Source: Citrobacter sp. Awk 4 (GTDB taxonomy: Bacteria; Pseudomonadota; Gammaproteobacteria; Enterobacterales; Enterobacteriaceae). From it: 64,000 nucleotides of DNA. Below are positions 7,292 through 16,540 of this stretch, piece by piece. Every line of letters begins with the position of its first letter. The first letter of the stretch is position 1. The stretch spans positions 1 through 64,000 of the forward strand of contig NZ_JANEWG010000003.1 in assembly GCF_028069725.1 (NCBI RefSeq). The letters run 5' to 3'. A program made the position numbers and the translations under genes. The notes beneath the pieces are model-generated. The model was given only the letters and a program-made list of their open reading frames with translations, had not been told where the DNA came from and searched no databases.

Positions 7292-9496
7292 TTAGAACAG
7301 CAGGGAGTAGTTCAGACCAAAGGTGCGACCACGCCCTTTGTAGTTGTACAGCGACTCAGGACCATAGCCCGGGCTGTAGTACAGCGGCGCGCGCTGGCCC
7401 CAGACGGTGGTGTAGTCGCGATCGAAAACGTTTTCCACGCTGAAGCTGAGTTTACCCACCGGCAGTTCATAGCTACCGAGCAGATCAACCGTGGTGTAAC
7501 CATCGATTTTGTAGCCCTGAGCGTCGCTGACATCGAAGGACGTGGTGCTCTGTACGCGCAGGCTCCACGGATCCGGCGCCCAGCCTATGTAGGCCGTCGC
7601 TTTCGACGGGCTCGCCACCTTCACATCATACTTTTCCCAGCTGCCGTTCACTTTAGACTCGGTTTTCAGCACGTTGAAGTTCGCGCCGGTGCTCCAGTAG
7701 GTGTCCGGGATAAAGTAGTCCACTGCGCCTTCCACGCCGTAGATGCGGCGCTTGTCATCGACCACGCTGATGGTCAGGTCTTTATTCGCCTGCACGCTCT
7801 TATCGGAAATCGAGTAGTAGGCCGCGATTTGCGTACGTAGGTTATCGCCGGAGTAGCGCCAGCCCAGTTCGTAAGAGTCGACCTTCACACCTTCCAGTTG
7901 GCTGTCGTTCACGTTCACGCTGTTGGTGAGCGGAAGGTGCCCATTCACCGCTGCGCCATAGGTGCCGCGCCCGTAGTATTTACCCGGATCCGGCAGCTCC
8001 ACGCCCTGGGAGAAGTTGAACCACGCCTGCTGGCGTTCGGTCAGGTGAACCAGCAGACCGGCGTTAAACAAGACGTTGTCGTAATCGACCGACCCGCCAG
8101 GGATCGCATCGGCGGACTGCACCTTTCCGGCGGCAATCTGCTGTTGCTGCGCGTAGCCAATGAAATCATCAATCTTGTTCTCGGTGTACTGATAGCGCAC
8201 GCCGCCGCTTAGGGTAAAGATATCGTTGATGTCATAGCTGGACTGCAGGAAGGCCGCCAGGTTAGTGATGTCGTACCCCGGATAGCGCCCGGTGGTGTAA
8301 ATCTGATGGTTATTCATCCCGCCGGAGGCGTTTGCCTTAGCCAGATCGAAGAACATCTGGTTAGAGGTAAAGCGCTCGTGATCCGCATCCAGCCCGTAGG
8401 TCAGCTGCAAGCCGTCCAGCGGTTTGCTGTTGAGAGTCAGCTTCGCGCCATACTGGTCCGTGTCCTGCTGGGAGGAGGAGAACGCGGTGGCCTGCTTGTT
8501 CGCGTTGACGGTCGGGAACGGATAAAACAGCAGCGATTCATCGCGGTAATAGACCTGACCTACCAGCTCCTGACCGAGGAAATCGCTATTCGAGTATTGC
8601 AGGCTGATGAGATGGCGCTCGGTGCCCGGAATACGGTCTGAATTCAGGCCGCTGCTAACGTATGGCTTGGTCGCGCCGCTGATTGCCGAAAAATCTTTCC
8701 CGAGGTTCAACCCGTAATCGTCGTCACCCTGGCTTTTATAATATTGGGTCACCAGTTGAAGCTGTTGGGTATCGTCGATATTCAGCGTCCCGGTGCCCAT
8801 CACGTCCAGACGGTCGGAATACTGTAGGCCGGTCTGGGTGTTATCGAGCAGCGTCGCATCGCCGTTACCGTCAAACCAGCCGCCGAACTTCTGGTACGCC
8901 ACCGATGCGCGCCCGGAGATATGGTCGTTGCCGCCGGAGATGGCGCTGGCAACGCGCTCGTCGTGATCTTTGCTGCTGTTGAAACCGCTCTTGATCCCCG
9001 TCTCAAATTCCACCTGGGTATCCGGCTGGCCTTTTTTCGTCACAATATTGATCAGGCCGCCTGTGCTTCCGCCGCCGTACAGCGCGGTGGCCCCGGAGAT
9101 CACTTCAACGTGGTCGATATTGAACGGGTCGATGGAATCGAGCTGGCGGCTGTCGGTGCGCGACGAGTTCAGACGCACACCGTCCACCAGCACAACCAGC
9201 GGACGGCCACGCACGTTCATTCCGTAGTTGGTACGGCTCTGGCTGCTGACGTCAAGCCCGGGGATCAGCTGGGCCAGCGCGTCTTTCAGCTCTTTACCGC
9301 CCTGGATCTGCTGCTCCAGTTCGGCTTTTTCAATCACCCACGTGGTTTGCGCCATTTCCGCCACCGTACGGTTGGTGCGGTTGGCGGAAACCACTAACGT
9401 GTCGTCGCTGCTCTGCTGCGCGACCGCGGGCGCCATCATGGCGAGCAGAAGCGGGTTAAGAGCCCAGAGCGTATGCTTTTTGGTTATCATTGTCAT
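7292..9496 (-). CDS. iutA: Ferric aerobactin TonB-dependent receptor
   Basis: The 734-residue outer-membrane receptor imports ferric aerobactin using TonB energy. It has a signal peptide ending APAVAQQ, a TonB box region (DDTLVVSANRT), a plug with YGMNVRGRPLVVLVDGVRLN and ALYGGGSTGGLINIVTKKGQ, and a beta-barrel ending in FGLNYSLLF with the usual terminal Phe. Length agrees with IutA (about 733). The sequence matches IutA throughout but differs at many residues from the plasmid pColV type as I remember it, so it is a distinct lineage. It is last in the iucABCD-iutA operon, 22 bases after iucD, and should be Fur-regulated from the promoter at 15206-15242. Confidence 0.95.
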   Translation of the reverse strand: MTMITKKHTLWALNPLLLAMMAPAVAQQSSDDTLVVSANRTNRTVAEMAQTTWVIEKAELEQQIQGGKELKDALAQLIPGLDVSSQSRTNYGMNVRGRPLVVLVDGVRLNSSRTDSRQLDSIDPFNIDHVEVISGATALYGGGSTGGLINIVTKKGQPDTQVEFETGIKSGFNSSKDHDERVASAISGGNDHISGRASVAYQKFGGWFDGNGDATLLDNTQTGLQYSDRLDVMGTGTLNIDDTQQLQLVTQYYKSQGDDDYGLNLGKDFSAISGATKPYVSSGLNSDRIPGTERHLISLQYSNSDFLGQELVGQVYYRDESLLFYPFPTVNANKQATAFSSSQQDTDQYGAKLTLNSKPLDGLQLTYGLDADHERFTSNQMFFDLAKANASGGMNNHQIYTTGRYPGYDITNLAAFLQSSYDINDIFTLSGGVRYQYTENKIDDFIGYAQQQQIAAGKVQSADAIPGGSVDYDNVLFNAGLLVHLTERQQAWFNFSQGVELPDPGKYYGRGTYGAAVNGHLPLTNSVNVNDSQLEGVKVDSYELGWRYSGDNLRTQIAAYYSISDKSVQANKDLTISVVDDKRRIYGVEGAVDYFIPDTYWSTGANFNVLKTESKVNGSWEKYDVKVASPSKATAYIGWAPDPWSLRVQSTTSFDVSDAQGYKIDGYTTVDLLGSYELPVGKLSFSVENVFDRDYTTVWGQRAPLYYSPGYGPESLYNYKGRGRTFGLNYSLLF

Positions 9497-9518
9497 TCCT
9501 TCACACGGGCGGAAAATA

Positions 9519-10853
9519 TCAGCCCGAAGATGCTGTGTAGCGAGTTAGAAGAGCAGCCTCCGGCTGCGGTTTTTCCCGGCTGCCGCTGCGCCACTGAATC
9601 AGCGCGGGCGGCGTACTGAGATCGAACAAATCACGCTCCATCGCGCGATTCAGAATACGGGCGGCGCGCCACGCCATCAGGCTAAGCTGCGGCTCGGCAA
9701 TACCGTGGGTCTGCATGCTGGCGTTAACGGCGAACAGGTGATTCCCCTTCGGGCCGTCCCACTCGACGGTGAAATCGTCCCGCACGTTGAAGCTGCATTC
9801 GTCGCGCAAAGCAATACGCGGCATCAGCGGCGACAGCATCTGCGGCAGCGCAGGGCGGTAGCCGGTAGCGAAAATCACCATGTCGCTCTCCAGCGTGTCG
9901 TAGCCTTTATCCAGATGATGCTCCAGCAGCAGTTGCCAGCCCTGGCCGCGACTTTCAAGACCGGTGACCGACCGGCTCGGCATCAGACGGGCGTTACGCG
10001 GCAGGCCGAGCACCTCGAAGCGGTGGTACAGCTCGCGATAAATCGTCAGCAGCGACTCGGCAGTAATACCGTCAGAGGTCATTTTCTGCTCGTCGAGCAT
10101 CTTCTGGCGCGCGGCGTGATTCAGCCCGACGAAGCCGGACACGTACTCCGGAGTGAAATACTCATTGGCAAACGCCGCTTCATCCAGCGCGTTAAAGTTA
10201 TTGCGACGCGACACCCAGCTAATCTCTGCAACGTCGCCCCATTCCCCGCGCAGGGCGTTGAGGAACAGGTCCGCGCCGCTTTGCCCGCCGCCGACCACCG
10301 TCACCCGCTTACCGCTCAGGTTGGGCTGGCGCAGGCTCATTTCGCTGGCGTGGAAGCAGGTTGGCGAGGCGCTTTTCACGCAGGCCGGCAGGTGCGGCTG
10401 CTTGCCAATGCCCAGGCAGACGTGGCGGGCGAAGGTTTCACCCTGGCTGGTTTGCACGGCGAAAAGCTGGCGGCGCTCGTCAAACGCGATGCGCTCCACC
10501 GTATTGTTGAAACGCAGGTTACCCATCCCTTCGGCGGCCCAGCGCAGGTAGTCGGAGAACTCATCGCGGGAAACGGTGCGCAGCTCGGTGGTCAGGAAGC
10601 GATAGAATTTCTTGCGCTTCACCAGATAGTTCACAAAGCTGTACGGGCTGGTCGGCGCGACGGCGCTCACCAGATCTTTCAGGAACATGGTCTGCATATG
10701 GCAGTCCGGCACCAGCATCCCCGGATGCCAGGCAAACTGTGTGCGGCCGTCGAAGAAGCGGCTGCTAAAGCCTTCCGCTTCATGGGCTAGCGCCGCGATG
10801 CTCAGGTTAAACGGACCGATGCCTACACCAATGAAATCTACAGTGTTTGTCAT
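9519..10853 (-). CDS. iucD: L-lysine N6-monooxygenase
   Basis: IucD catalyses the first step of aerobactin synthesis, NADPH- and FAD-dependent hydroxylation of lysine at N6. The 444-residue product has the FAD site near its N-terminus (FIGVGIGPFNLSIAALAHE), the NADPH-binding VTVVGGGQSGADLFLNAL near residue 180, and the C-terminal FATGYRPALPQML substrate-binding motif of this family. Length matches IucD. Start ATG at 10853, three bases after the iucC stop, so the genes are co-translated. No lesion is visible. Confidence 0.95.
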   Translation of the reverse strand: MTNTVDFIGVGIGPFNLSIAALAHEAEGFSSRFFDGRTQFAWHPGMLVPDCHMQTMFLKDLVSAVAPTSPYSFVNYLVKRKKFYRFLTTELRTVSRDEFSDYLRWAAEGMGNLRFNNTVERIAFDERRQLFAVQTSQGETFARHVCLGIGKQPHLPACVKSASPTCFHASEMSLRQPNLSGKRVTVVGGGQSGADLFLNALRGEWGDVAEISWVSRRNNFNALDEAAFANEYFTPEYVSGFVGLNHAARQKMLDEQKMTSDGITAESLLTIYRELYHRFEVLGLPRNARLMPSRSVTGLESRGQGWQLLLEHHLDKGYDTLESDMVIFATGYRPALPQMLSPLMPRIALRDECSFNVRDDFTVEWDGPKGNHLFAVNASMQTHGIAEPQLSLMAWRAARILNRAMERDLFDLSTPPALIQWRSGSREKPQPEAALLTRYTASSG

Positions 10854-10856
10854 GAT

Positions 10857-12593
10857 TTAATCCTTTGTCGCCAGCCACAGCGGGTTTTGCAGATCCTCGA
10901 GGTAATTTGGCAGCATGCGGCTGCCGCCGTCCTGGTCAGGGAAGGTCAGTTTTACCGGGTTCAGCACGACGCGAATGATTTGTGGCTTGAAGAGTGAGAA
11001 AAGCGCGAAACGCGCCGACAGTTGTGGGTGTTCCTGCATGTAATCACTCAACACTGCCGCCAGCAGTTGATAAAAACGTCTCTCCGGCACGCCGAGGCGG
11101 GCCATAAGCGGCGAAACAAAGCGCAGCACCGTCACAAAGTGGCCGGTTTGCAAGTCATGAATCAGATAGTCGGCGCTCAGGCGGGCGGTTACATCCCGCA
11201 CTTCCTGAGGCAGGGAGTCCATCTCCGGGAACTCATCCTTCACCAGCCGCATGTCGCCCTGAAAATCTTTCAACAGAACGCGCTGCGGCACGCCATTTTT
11301 CATGGCGAGGGTAATATTTTGCCCGTGAGCGATCAGCGCGACGCCGTAGCGGCACAGCAGATGGTAAAGCGGCACCACCACCACGCGGAACATCTGCGAC
11401 AGCCAGGCCTCCGCGTCCATCCCGGACTGGGCGATATACGCGCCAATCAGCGGCCGGTTGTGCTCGTCGCACTCCATCAGGGTCGCCATCAGAATCGGGG
11501 CTTCATCGGGCTTCAGCCAGCGGTACGGGTTCTCGCGCCAGATAACGCCGAGCATCTCCTGATAACGGTACGGGGCCTGCGCCAGCGCGGCGTAGCCCTC
11601 GTGGGAAACATAGCCCGCCGCCGGTTCGCCGAGGATCATCGCGCCGCTTTGTTGCAGCGTCGGGTCAGCGGCAAACACCTGCTGAAGCCAGCGCGAGGCC
11701 AGCGGCCCGGCGGCAATATATTTGCCCGGAATGCCGCGATAGCAGGAGGTATTGTAAATCGTCAGCGGCAGTTTGATATCCAGCCCGGCCTGGCGGCTGG
11801 CGTTGGTCAGAGTGCGCAGCGACTGCTGGGCGAGCCAGCGATCGCCAAATTCACCCAGCGACACCATGCGTCCCTCCGCCAGATCGGTGACGAAATCGAG
11901 GGCGATTTTTTGCTGCCACTGCCACGGATGCACCGGCAACGCGTGCCAGCTCTCGTCCAGCCCGCACGCCTGCCAGGCCAGATGGAAACGGGCCAGCTCC
12001 TGCGGGTCCATCGCCGCCGTCAACAGTTGCTCACTGTCCAGCGCACTGTCGCAGCGCCAGACCATGTTGTCGCGTTTCACCGCCAGCCAGTGAAGTTGGA
12101 AGGTATTGGAGTACTCCGGGGCATAGCGCGTCAGCGCGTCCTGTCCCCAGCCACGGCGGCCCTTATTGAAAGCGAATTTTGGATGACCGCTGAGCAGGCA
12201 CTGCAACCGATCGGCGTCCAGCGCGATAAGGTCTTCTGCGCTCAGGCCGCGACGCGCGTTGCGCAGTTGCAGGTCGCCCAGCAGGGTGGCGTAGAGATCC
12301 TGCATATGCTCGGCGACGGTGGCATCGCTCATCGACAGCACCGGCTTTAGCTGCATCAGCAGCGTCTGTGCAACAACGGGCTCATCGGCGCAGCGCAGCG
12401 TTTCAGGGTCGATCCACAGCCAGCCCCAGATACCGCGATGTGCGCTGAAGTGCCACTCCGCGCCCGGTAGATTAATCGCGTAACGGTCATCCCCCAGCGA
12501 CCCGGCGTGAAAGACCTGTTCGTATTCCAGTTCAGCCAGCATTTTCGCCACCAGCTGGCGGTTAACAATTTCCCAGTCCGTACGGTTCATCAC
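10857..12593 (-). CDS. iucC: Aerobactin synthase
   Basis: IucC is the NIS synthetase that joins N6-acetyl-N6-hydroxylysine to the citryl intermediate made by IucA, giving aerobactin. The 578-residue product has the family motifs: HPWQWQQK near residue 230, the ATP-binding stretch around TIYNTSCYRGIPGKYIAAGP, and HGQNITLAMKNG with VLLKDFQGDMRL near residues 430-450. Its start overlaps the iucB stop by four bases. Length matches known IucC (about 580). It appears intact. Confidence 0.95.
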   Translation of the reverse strand: MMNRTDWEIVNRQLVAKMLAELEYEQVFHAGSLGDDRYAINLPGAEWHFSAHRGIWGWLWIDPETLRCADEPVVAQTLLMQLKPVLSMSDATVAEHMQDLYATLLGDLQLRNARRGLSAEDLIALDADRLQCLLSGHPKFAFNKGRRGWGQDALTRYAPEYSNTFQLHWLAVKRDNMVWRCDSALDSEQLLTAAMDPQELARFHLAWQACGLDESWHALPVHPWQWQQKIALDFVTDLAEGRMVSLGEFGDRWLAQQSLRTLTNASRQAGLDIKLPLTIYNTSCYRGIPGKYIAAGPLASRWLQQVFAADPTLQQSGAMILGEPAAGYVSHEGYAALAQAPYRYQEMLGVIWRENPYRWLKPDEAPILMATLMECDEHNRPLIGAYIAQSGMDAEAWLSQMFRVVVVPLYHLLCRYGVALIAHGQNITLAMKNGVPQRVLLKDFQGDMRLVKDEFPEMDSLPQEVRDVTARLSADYLIHDLQTGHFVTVLRFVSPLMARLGVPERRFYQLLAAVLSDYMQEHPQLSARFALFSLFKPQIIRVVLNPVKLTFPDQDGGSRMLPNYLEDLQNPLWLATKD

Positions 12594-13456
12594 AGGCCGA
12601 CCTCCGTAAAGAAGCGAGTGCGATCTGTCATCACCAGGCGAGAACGTTTATGCGGGAAGTCGAACTCTTTCAGCGTGCGGTAGCCCGCCGGATCGAAGTG
12701 GCGGAACAGGCGCTGGTTGTCAGCGCGCGGCTCCAGCACCGTGCGCTGCGTGCGCGGTTCATCCAACAACAAATAGTGCGTCAGCCCGCGCAGCCAGCTT
12801 TGAACGTAGTGCGCGCCGCGCCAGGCCTGTTCGCCGACCAGCAGGTGCAGGCCGCGATCGTAGGGCTGCCAGGTATAGTGGCGGCCGATACGGTCTTCCG
12901 CTGCCCAATAAATTTCAAAGTAGCTGAATGGCCGATCGTCAAAACAGCCAATCAACGGGAACGCGTGTTTTCCGGTGAGCTGGCGTTCGAGATAGGCGGT
13001 TTGGAGCTCAAGGGAACCGCCCTGCTCCCAAAAATATTCCACGCGCGGATCGTAGCGGCGATAAACCTCACCCTCCGGGCGCGCCGGACGGGCAGGAAAG
13101 TAGATTTCCCGTTCTGCGTCAAAGATCATTTCGCCGGAGGCCTGTTTTGACGGCGTGCTCAACCAGAGTGGGAGCTGCCAGAACGCGGCGCGATGAATAA
13201 TATCGCTGTGCGTCTGCGCAAAAAGCGCCTGCGCCTGCGGCTCCTCGCGCCAGTCGGCGTAAGGCAAAATCAGCGCGGAGATCTGCGGCGCGGCGATGAA
13301 AATCTGGTCCAGCGCGTCGCGCAGCCAGCCTTCCGGCAGCAGACCCGGCCAGCGCAGCACCGCGCTGTTATCCAGGCCCCAACTGAGAGTCAGTTGTGCG
13401 TCGAGTTTTTCACAGCGCAGGCCGTGGCCGCTGTGAACGATATTGGCCATAGACAT
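12590..13456 (-). CDS. iucB: N6-hydroxylysine acetyltransferase with an internal in-frame deletion
   Basis: IucB acetylates N6-hydroxylysine with acetyl-CoA. The product matches IucB from MSMANIVHSGHGLRCEKL to the end (FFTEVGL) but is 288 residues instead of about 315. The N-terminal domain runs to EVYRRYDPR and then jumps directly to VEYFWEQGGSLE. The family has about 27 residues here, ending in a second NDPR, which form the first strand and helix of the GNAT acetyltransferase fold. The junction is at the single DPR codons at 13043-13051, consistent with deletion between two short repeats. The frame is kept, so the protein may be stable but inactive. It starts immediately after iucA and overlaps iucC by four bases. 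Confidence 0.9.
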   Translation of the reverse strand: MSMANIVHSGHGLRCEKLDAQLTLSWGLDNSAVLRWPGLLPEGWLRDALDQIFIAAPQISALILPYADWREEPQAQALFAQTHSDIIHRAAFWQLPLWLSTPSKQASGEMIFDAEREIYFPARPARPEGEVYRRYDPRVEYFWEQGGSLELQTAYLERQLTGKHAFPLIGCFDDRPFSYFEIYWAAEDRIGRHYTWQPYDRGLHLLVGEQAWRGAHYVQSWLRGLTHYLLLDEPRTQRTVLEPRADNQRLFRHFDPAGYRTLKEFDFPHKRSRLVMTDRTRFFTEVGL

Positions 13457-15181
13457 TCAGGACTCCTGCGCCAGCAGCGGGTTGGTGAAATCGAAATAGA
13501 TAACCGATGGGTCGACGATGGTGTTTTCGTTGTGATCGTTCAGGTAACAGAAGAAGTTGCCTTTCACGTTCCAGAATGGACTTTCCAGCACGTAGTCGAG
13601 ACAGGTCTTGTGCGTCACCTGTTCGCGCACCGCGCAAAGCTGCATACGTACTCTCGCCATCAGGTTAACTTCGCTGTCCAGCCCGGCGACGCCCAGCGCA
13701 GCGGTAACAGCGAAGGTGGAGTTCACCAGCAGGTAGTATGGGAAGTAGCGCAGTAATTGCTCGCGGGTGAAGATGTTTTCAGCCTGCGTTTCGCCGATAA
13801 CGTCGAGCCAGCCCGCCGCATGTGGCATAAACGCGCTGCCCTGGCAGTCGCGGTAGATAAGCCCAACGGGGAGGTCCTGCTGCATCTTCACCAGAATATT
13901 TTGCTGATGCGCCAGCAGGACCAGGCCGTAATCCGCTTCGGCGGTGAACAGCGGCTTCAGTACCTGCTGGCAGTAGGCGTCAACCCACGCGTGGGCGGCC
14001 TGCTGCGGCGTGATCCCCAGACGAGCGCTCAGGCGTTTGACCGCCGCGACCAGCAGCGAATCGCCGCCATCCGGTGCGGCCTGCGTCAGAGACACCAGGA
14101 CGTTGGTCTGGCTGTGTGGCCGATCGACCAGCAGGTTTTCACGCAGAGCAAACAGGCTTTCCGCCATGATATTGCCGTGCAGATCGCGCAGCCCGCTCCA
14201 GCCGTCCTCCTGCATCACCTGGAACGTCGGAAAACGGGTTTGTAGCGTCTGCCAGCGTTCCGTTTGCGCAAGACGCGCCAGGCGCATGCCGCGCGCCACT
14301 TCTTTCACCGACAGGGTGCGCACGGAGTTGGTCAGGCGCACGCTGAGCGAAAACTTGATCATGTCGCGGCTGGTGGCGCAGTAAAGCGAACGGGAAGAGG
14401 TGGTCGGCAGCCACGGCGTACCGGCCTCGCCCAGATCCCGCAGCAGGCCCTGTTCCGCCAGTTGCTGGCACCATGGCTGCTCCAGTAGATACGCGGCCTG
14501 CCACGGATGCAGCGGGAAAAGCCACTGGCTATCGCTCAGTTCACCGAGCAGCTGCGGGGCGTTTTCGGCGGCAAAGCGCGTCAGGCGCTGTTGCAGATTC
14601 AGATGCAGGCTGTCGCCCGCGATATGCGCTTTATCAACTGCAAACCAGCGCAGCGAGAAGTGAGGCGCGAAGTCCGGCAGGTAGCGCTCCGCCTCCTGCC
14701 GGGTAAAGGGTTCATGCGATTTTGGTGCCGGATGGAACGCGTGGCCAACCAGCAGCGCCTGTTCCGCTTCGCCAAAGTTCAACGCGTGCTCGCGCAGGGC
14801 GGCCCAGTCGTGACGGGCGTCGATGGCCTGCTGCGTATGCATATGGCTTTGGGTGACGCGCTGGTAAAACGCGTCGGCGTGAGACGCGGGCAGCGACAGC
14901 GTATGCCGGAGCGTATCAACAATAAGACGGGAAAATGTCGGGAAATCGACAGGCTCGCGACCCGAAGTGCTCACTAACTGAGCCGGGAAGGCGAAACGGT
15001 GATGCTGAGTCGGTGAGAAGTAGTCCACCGTGAAGTGCAGCGCCTGACGATCGTCGAGGGGGATAATCAGTTCAGCAGGCTGGCTTTCGCTCAGTCGCCA
15101 GGTTTTGGTTTCACGAATAAGCGCGTTCAGGAAGCATTGCGCAGCGACGTCCCAGTCCGGAGTTTTCTTTGGCAAAGTCAT
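13457..15181 (-). CDS. iucA: N2-citryl-N6-acetyl-N6-hydroxylysine synthase
   Basis: IucA is the NIS synthetase that attaches the first acetylated hydroxylysine to citrate. The 574-residue product has HPWQAAYLLEQPW near residue 225, the central TTSSRSLYCATSRDMIKFSL motif, and AHQQNILVKMQQD followed by GLIYRDCQGSA near residue 430. The start at 15181 (MTLPKKTPDWDVAAQCFLNA) is chosen because family members begin close to WDV; an in-frame extension to 15250 would run through the Fur-box region. It is first in the iucABCD-iutA operon. Confidence 0.93.
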   Translation of the reverse strand: MTLPKKTPDWDVAAQCFLNALIRETKTWRLSESQPAELIIPLDDRQALHFTVDYFSPTQHHRFAFPAQLVSTSGREPVDFPTFSRLIVDTLRHTLSLPASHADAFYQRVTQSHMHTQQAIDARHDWAALREHALNFGEAEQALLVGHAFHPAPKSHEPFTRQEAERYLPDFAPHFSLRWFAVDKAHIAGDSLHLNLQQRLTRFAAENAPQLLGELSDSQWLFPLHPWQAAYLLEQPWCQQLAEQGLLRDLGEAGTPWLPTTSSRSLYCATSRDMIKFSLSVRLTNSVRTLSVKEVARGMRLARLAQTERWQTLQTRFPTFQVMQEDGWSGLRDLHGNIMAESLFALRENLLVDRPHSQTNVLVSLTQAAPDGGDSLLVAAVKRLSARLGITPQQAAHAWVDAYCQQVLKPLFTAEADYGLVLLAHQQNILVKMQQDLPVGLIYRDCQGSAFMPHAAGWLDVIGETQAENIFTREQLLRYFPYYLLVNSTFAVTAALGVAGLDSEVNLMARVRMQLCAVREQVTHKTCLDYVLESPFWNVKGNFFCYLNDHNENTIVDPSVIYFDFTNPLLAQES

Positions 15182-15205
15182 AATCAAACCGATCCCACAT
15201 GTTGT

Positions 15206-15242
15206 GATAATGAGAATTCTGCCGATAAGATTTCTCATTATC
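15206..15242. promoter_or_regulatory. Fur boxes in the iucA/shiF intergenic region
   Basis: Two overlapping 19-base sites resemble the Fur consensus GATAATGATAATCATTATC. The first, 15206-15224, begins GATAATGAGAAT. The second, 15224-15242, reads GATAAGATTTCTCATTATC and matches 14 of 19 positions by eye. They sit 25-60 bases upstream of iucA and about 70-110 bases from the divergent shiF start, so iron-loaded Fur could repress both directions. This is the arrangement known for aerobactin loci. Confidence 0.85.
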
Positions 15243-15313
15243 AATAACAATTGTTAGAATCCATATAAATATTTTTACAAATAAACACAATATATACATG
15301 GATTTGCAACATC

Positions 15314-16525
15314 ATGACTTCTCTTGAGACAGCGGACGCGCCGCAAAAATCCTTGTCCTGTTGGCCGCTGGCGTTCAGCGCAGGGCTGCTTGGCGTAGGG
15401 CAGAATGGCCTGCTGGTAGCGATCCCGGTTCTGGTAATTCAGACAAACCTCAGCCTGTCGATTTGGGCGGCACTGTTGACGCTTGGATCAATGCTGTTTC
15501 TGCCGTCGTCACCGTGGTGGGGGAAACAGATTGCGCGCCGGGGCAGCAAACCGGTGGTGCTCTGGGCGCTGGGGGGATACGGCGCGAGCTTTGTTCTGCT
15601 TGGCCTGGGCAGCGCGCTGCTGGCGACTCACGTCATTCCTCCGGGGGCGGGCATCGGGTTGTTAATTATCGCGCGGATTATTTACGGGCTTACCGTGTCG
15701 GCGATGGTTCCGGCCTGTCAGGTCTGGGCCTTACAGCGCGCGGGGGAAGGGAAACGAATGGCGGCGCTGGCGACCATCAGTTCGGGATTAAGCTGCGGTC
15801 GGCTGTTCGGGCCGCTGTGCGCCGCGGCGATGCTGACGCTGCATCCGCTTGCGCCGATGGCGCTGTTGATGGTCGCGCCGCTGCTGGCGCTGATTATGCT
15901 GCTGCGTTTACCGGGCACGCCGCCGCAGCCTGCAGCCGATCGCAAAAGCGTGCGCCTCGCACCTGCCTGCCTGCCGTATCTCCTCTGCGCGCTGCTGCTG
16001 TCGGCGACCGTCAGCCTGATGCAGCTTGGCCTCTCTCCCGCCCTCGCCCGCCAGTTCGCCACGGATACCGCCGCGATTAGCCATCAGGTGGCGTGGCTGC
16101 TCAGCGTGGCGGCGGTGGCATCGCTGATCGCCCAGTTTGCCGTGCTGCGCCCCCAGCGCCTGACGCCGATGGCGCTGCTGTTAAGCGCCGGAACGCTCAT
16201 GCTATGCGGTCTGGCGTTGATGATAGCCGTGCCGCTGTGGCTGTTTTATCCCGGCTGCGCGCTGCTCTCCTTCGGGGCTGCGCTGGCGACGCCCGCCTAT
16301 CAGCTTCTGCTAAACGACAAGCTTGCCGACGGCGCGGGTGCAGGCTGGGTCGCCACCAGCCACACGCTGGGCTACGGGCTTTGCGCCATGCTCGTGCCGC
16401 TGGTCTCGCAAACCGGCAGCAGCGTGGCGCTGCTGGTCACGGCTTTTGTCGCCGCCGCTCTCTTCACCGGGGTGTCTGGCTTTATCTGGCGCAGCCGCCG
16501 CCATTCACCGTCTTCCGCAATCTAA
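15314..16525 (+). CDS. shiF: MFS transporter ShiF-like, divergent from iucA
   Basis: The 403-residue inner-membrane protein has about 12 hydrophobic segments and an MFS loop with SSPWWGKQIARRGSKPVVLW between helices 2 and 3. ShiF homologues lie divergently upstream of iucA in many aerobactin loci and are proposed, not proven, to export aerobactin. It shares the Fur-box region with iucA and is 15 bases from the downstream siderophore-interacting gene, so these two form an operon. The start at 15314 has only a weak ribosome site. Confidence 0.85.
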   Translation: MTSLETADAPQKSLSCWPLAFSAGLLGVGQNGLLVAIPVLVIQTNLSLSIWAALLTLGSMLFLPSSPWWGKQIARRGSKPVVLWALGGYGASFVLLGLGSALLATHVIPPGAGIGLLIIARIIYGLTVSAMVPACQVWALQRAGEGKRMAALATISSGLSCGRLFGPLCAAAMLTLHPLAPMALLMVAPLLALIMLLRLPGTPPQPAADRKSVRLAPACLPYLLCALLLSATVSLMQLGLSPALARQFATDTAAISHQVAWLLSVAAVASLIAQFAVLRPQRLTPMALLLSAGTLMLCGLALMIAVPLWLFYPGCALLSFGAALATPAYQLLLNDKLADGAGAGWVATSHTLGYGLCAMLVPLVSQTGSSVALLVTAFVAAALFTGVSGFIWRSRRHSPSSAI

Positions 16526-16540
16526 GGGTAAGGAAAAGTT

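Noticed and set aside
9705..10790. A 361-codon open frame on the plus strand across iucD
   Set aside because: It is antisense to iucD, whose protein is clearly conserved; the frame is a shadow from GC-rich codon use and has no domain.
11022..12350. A 442-codon open frame on the plus strand across iucC
   Set aside because: Antisense to the well-conserved iucC; high Arg/His/Gln content and no recognisable domain show it is a shadow.
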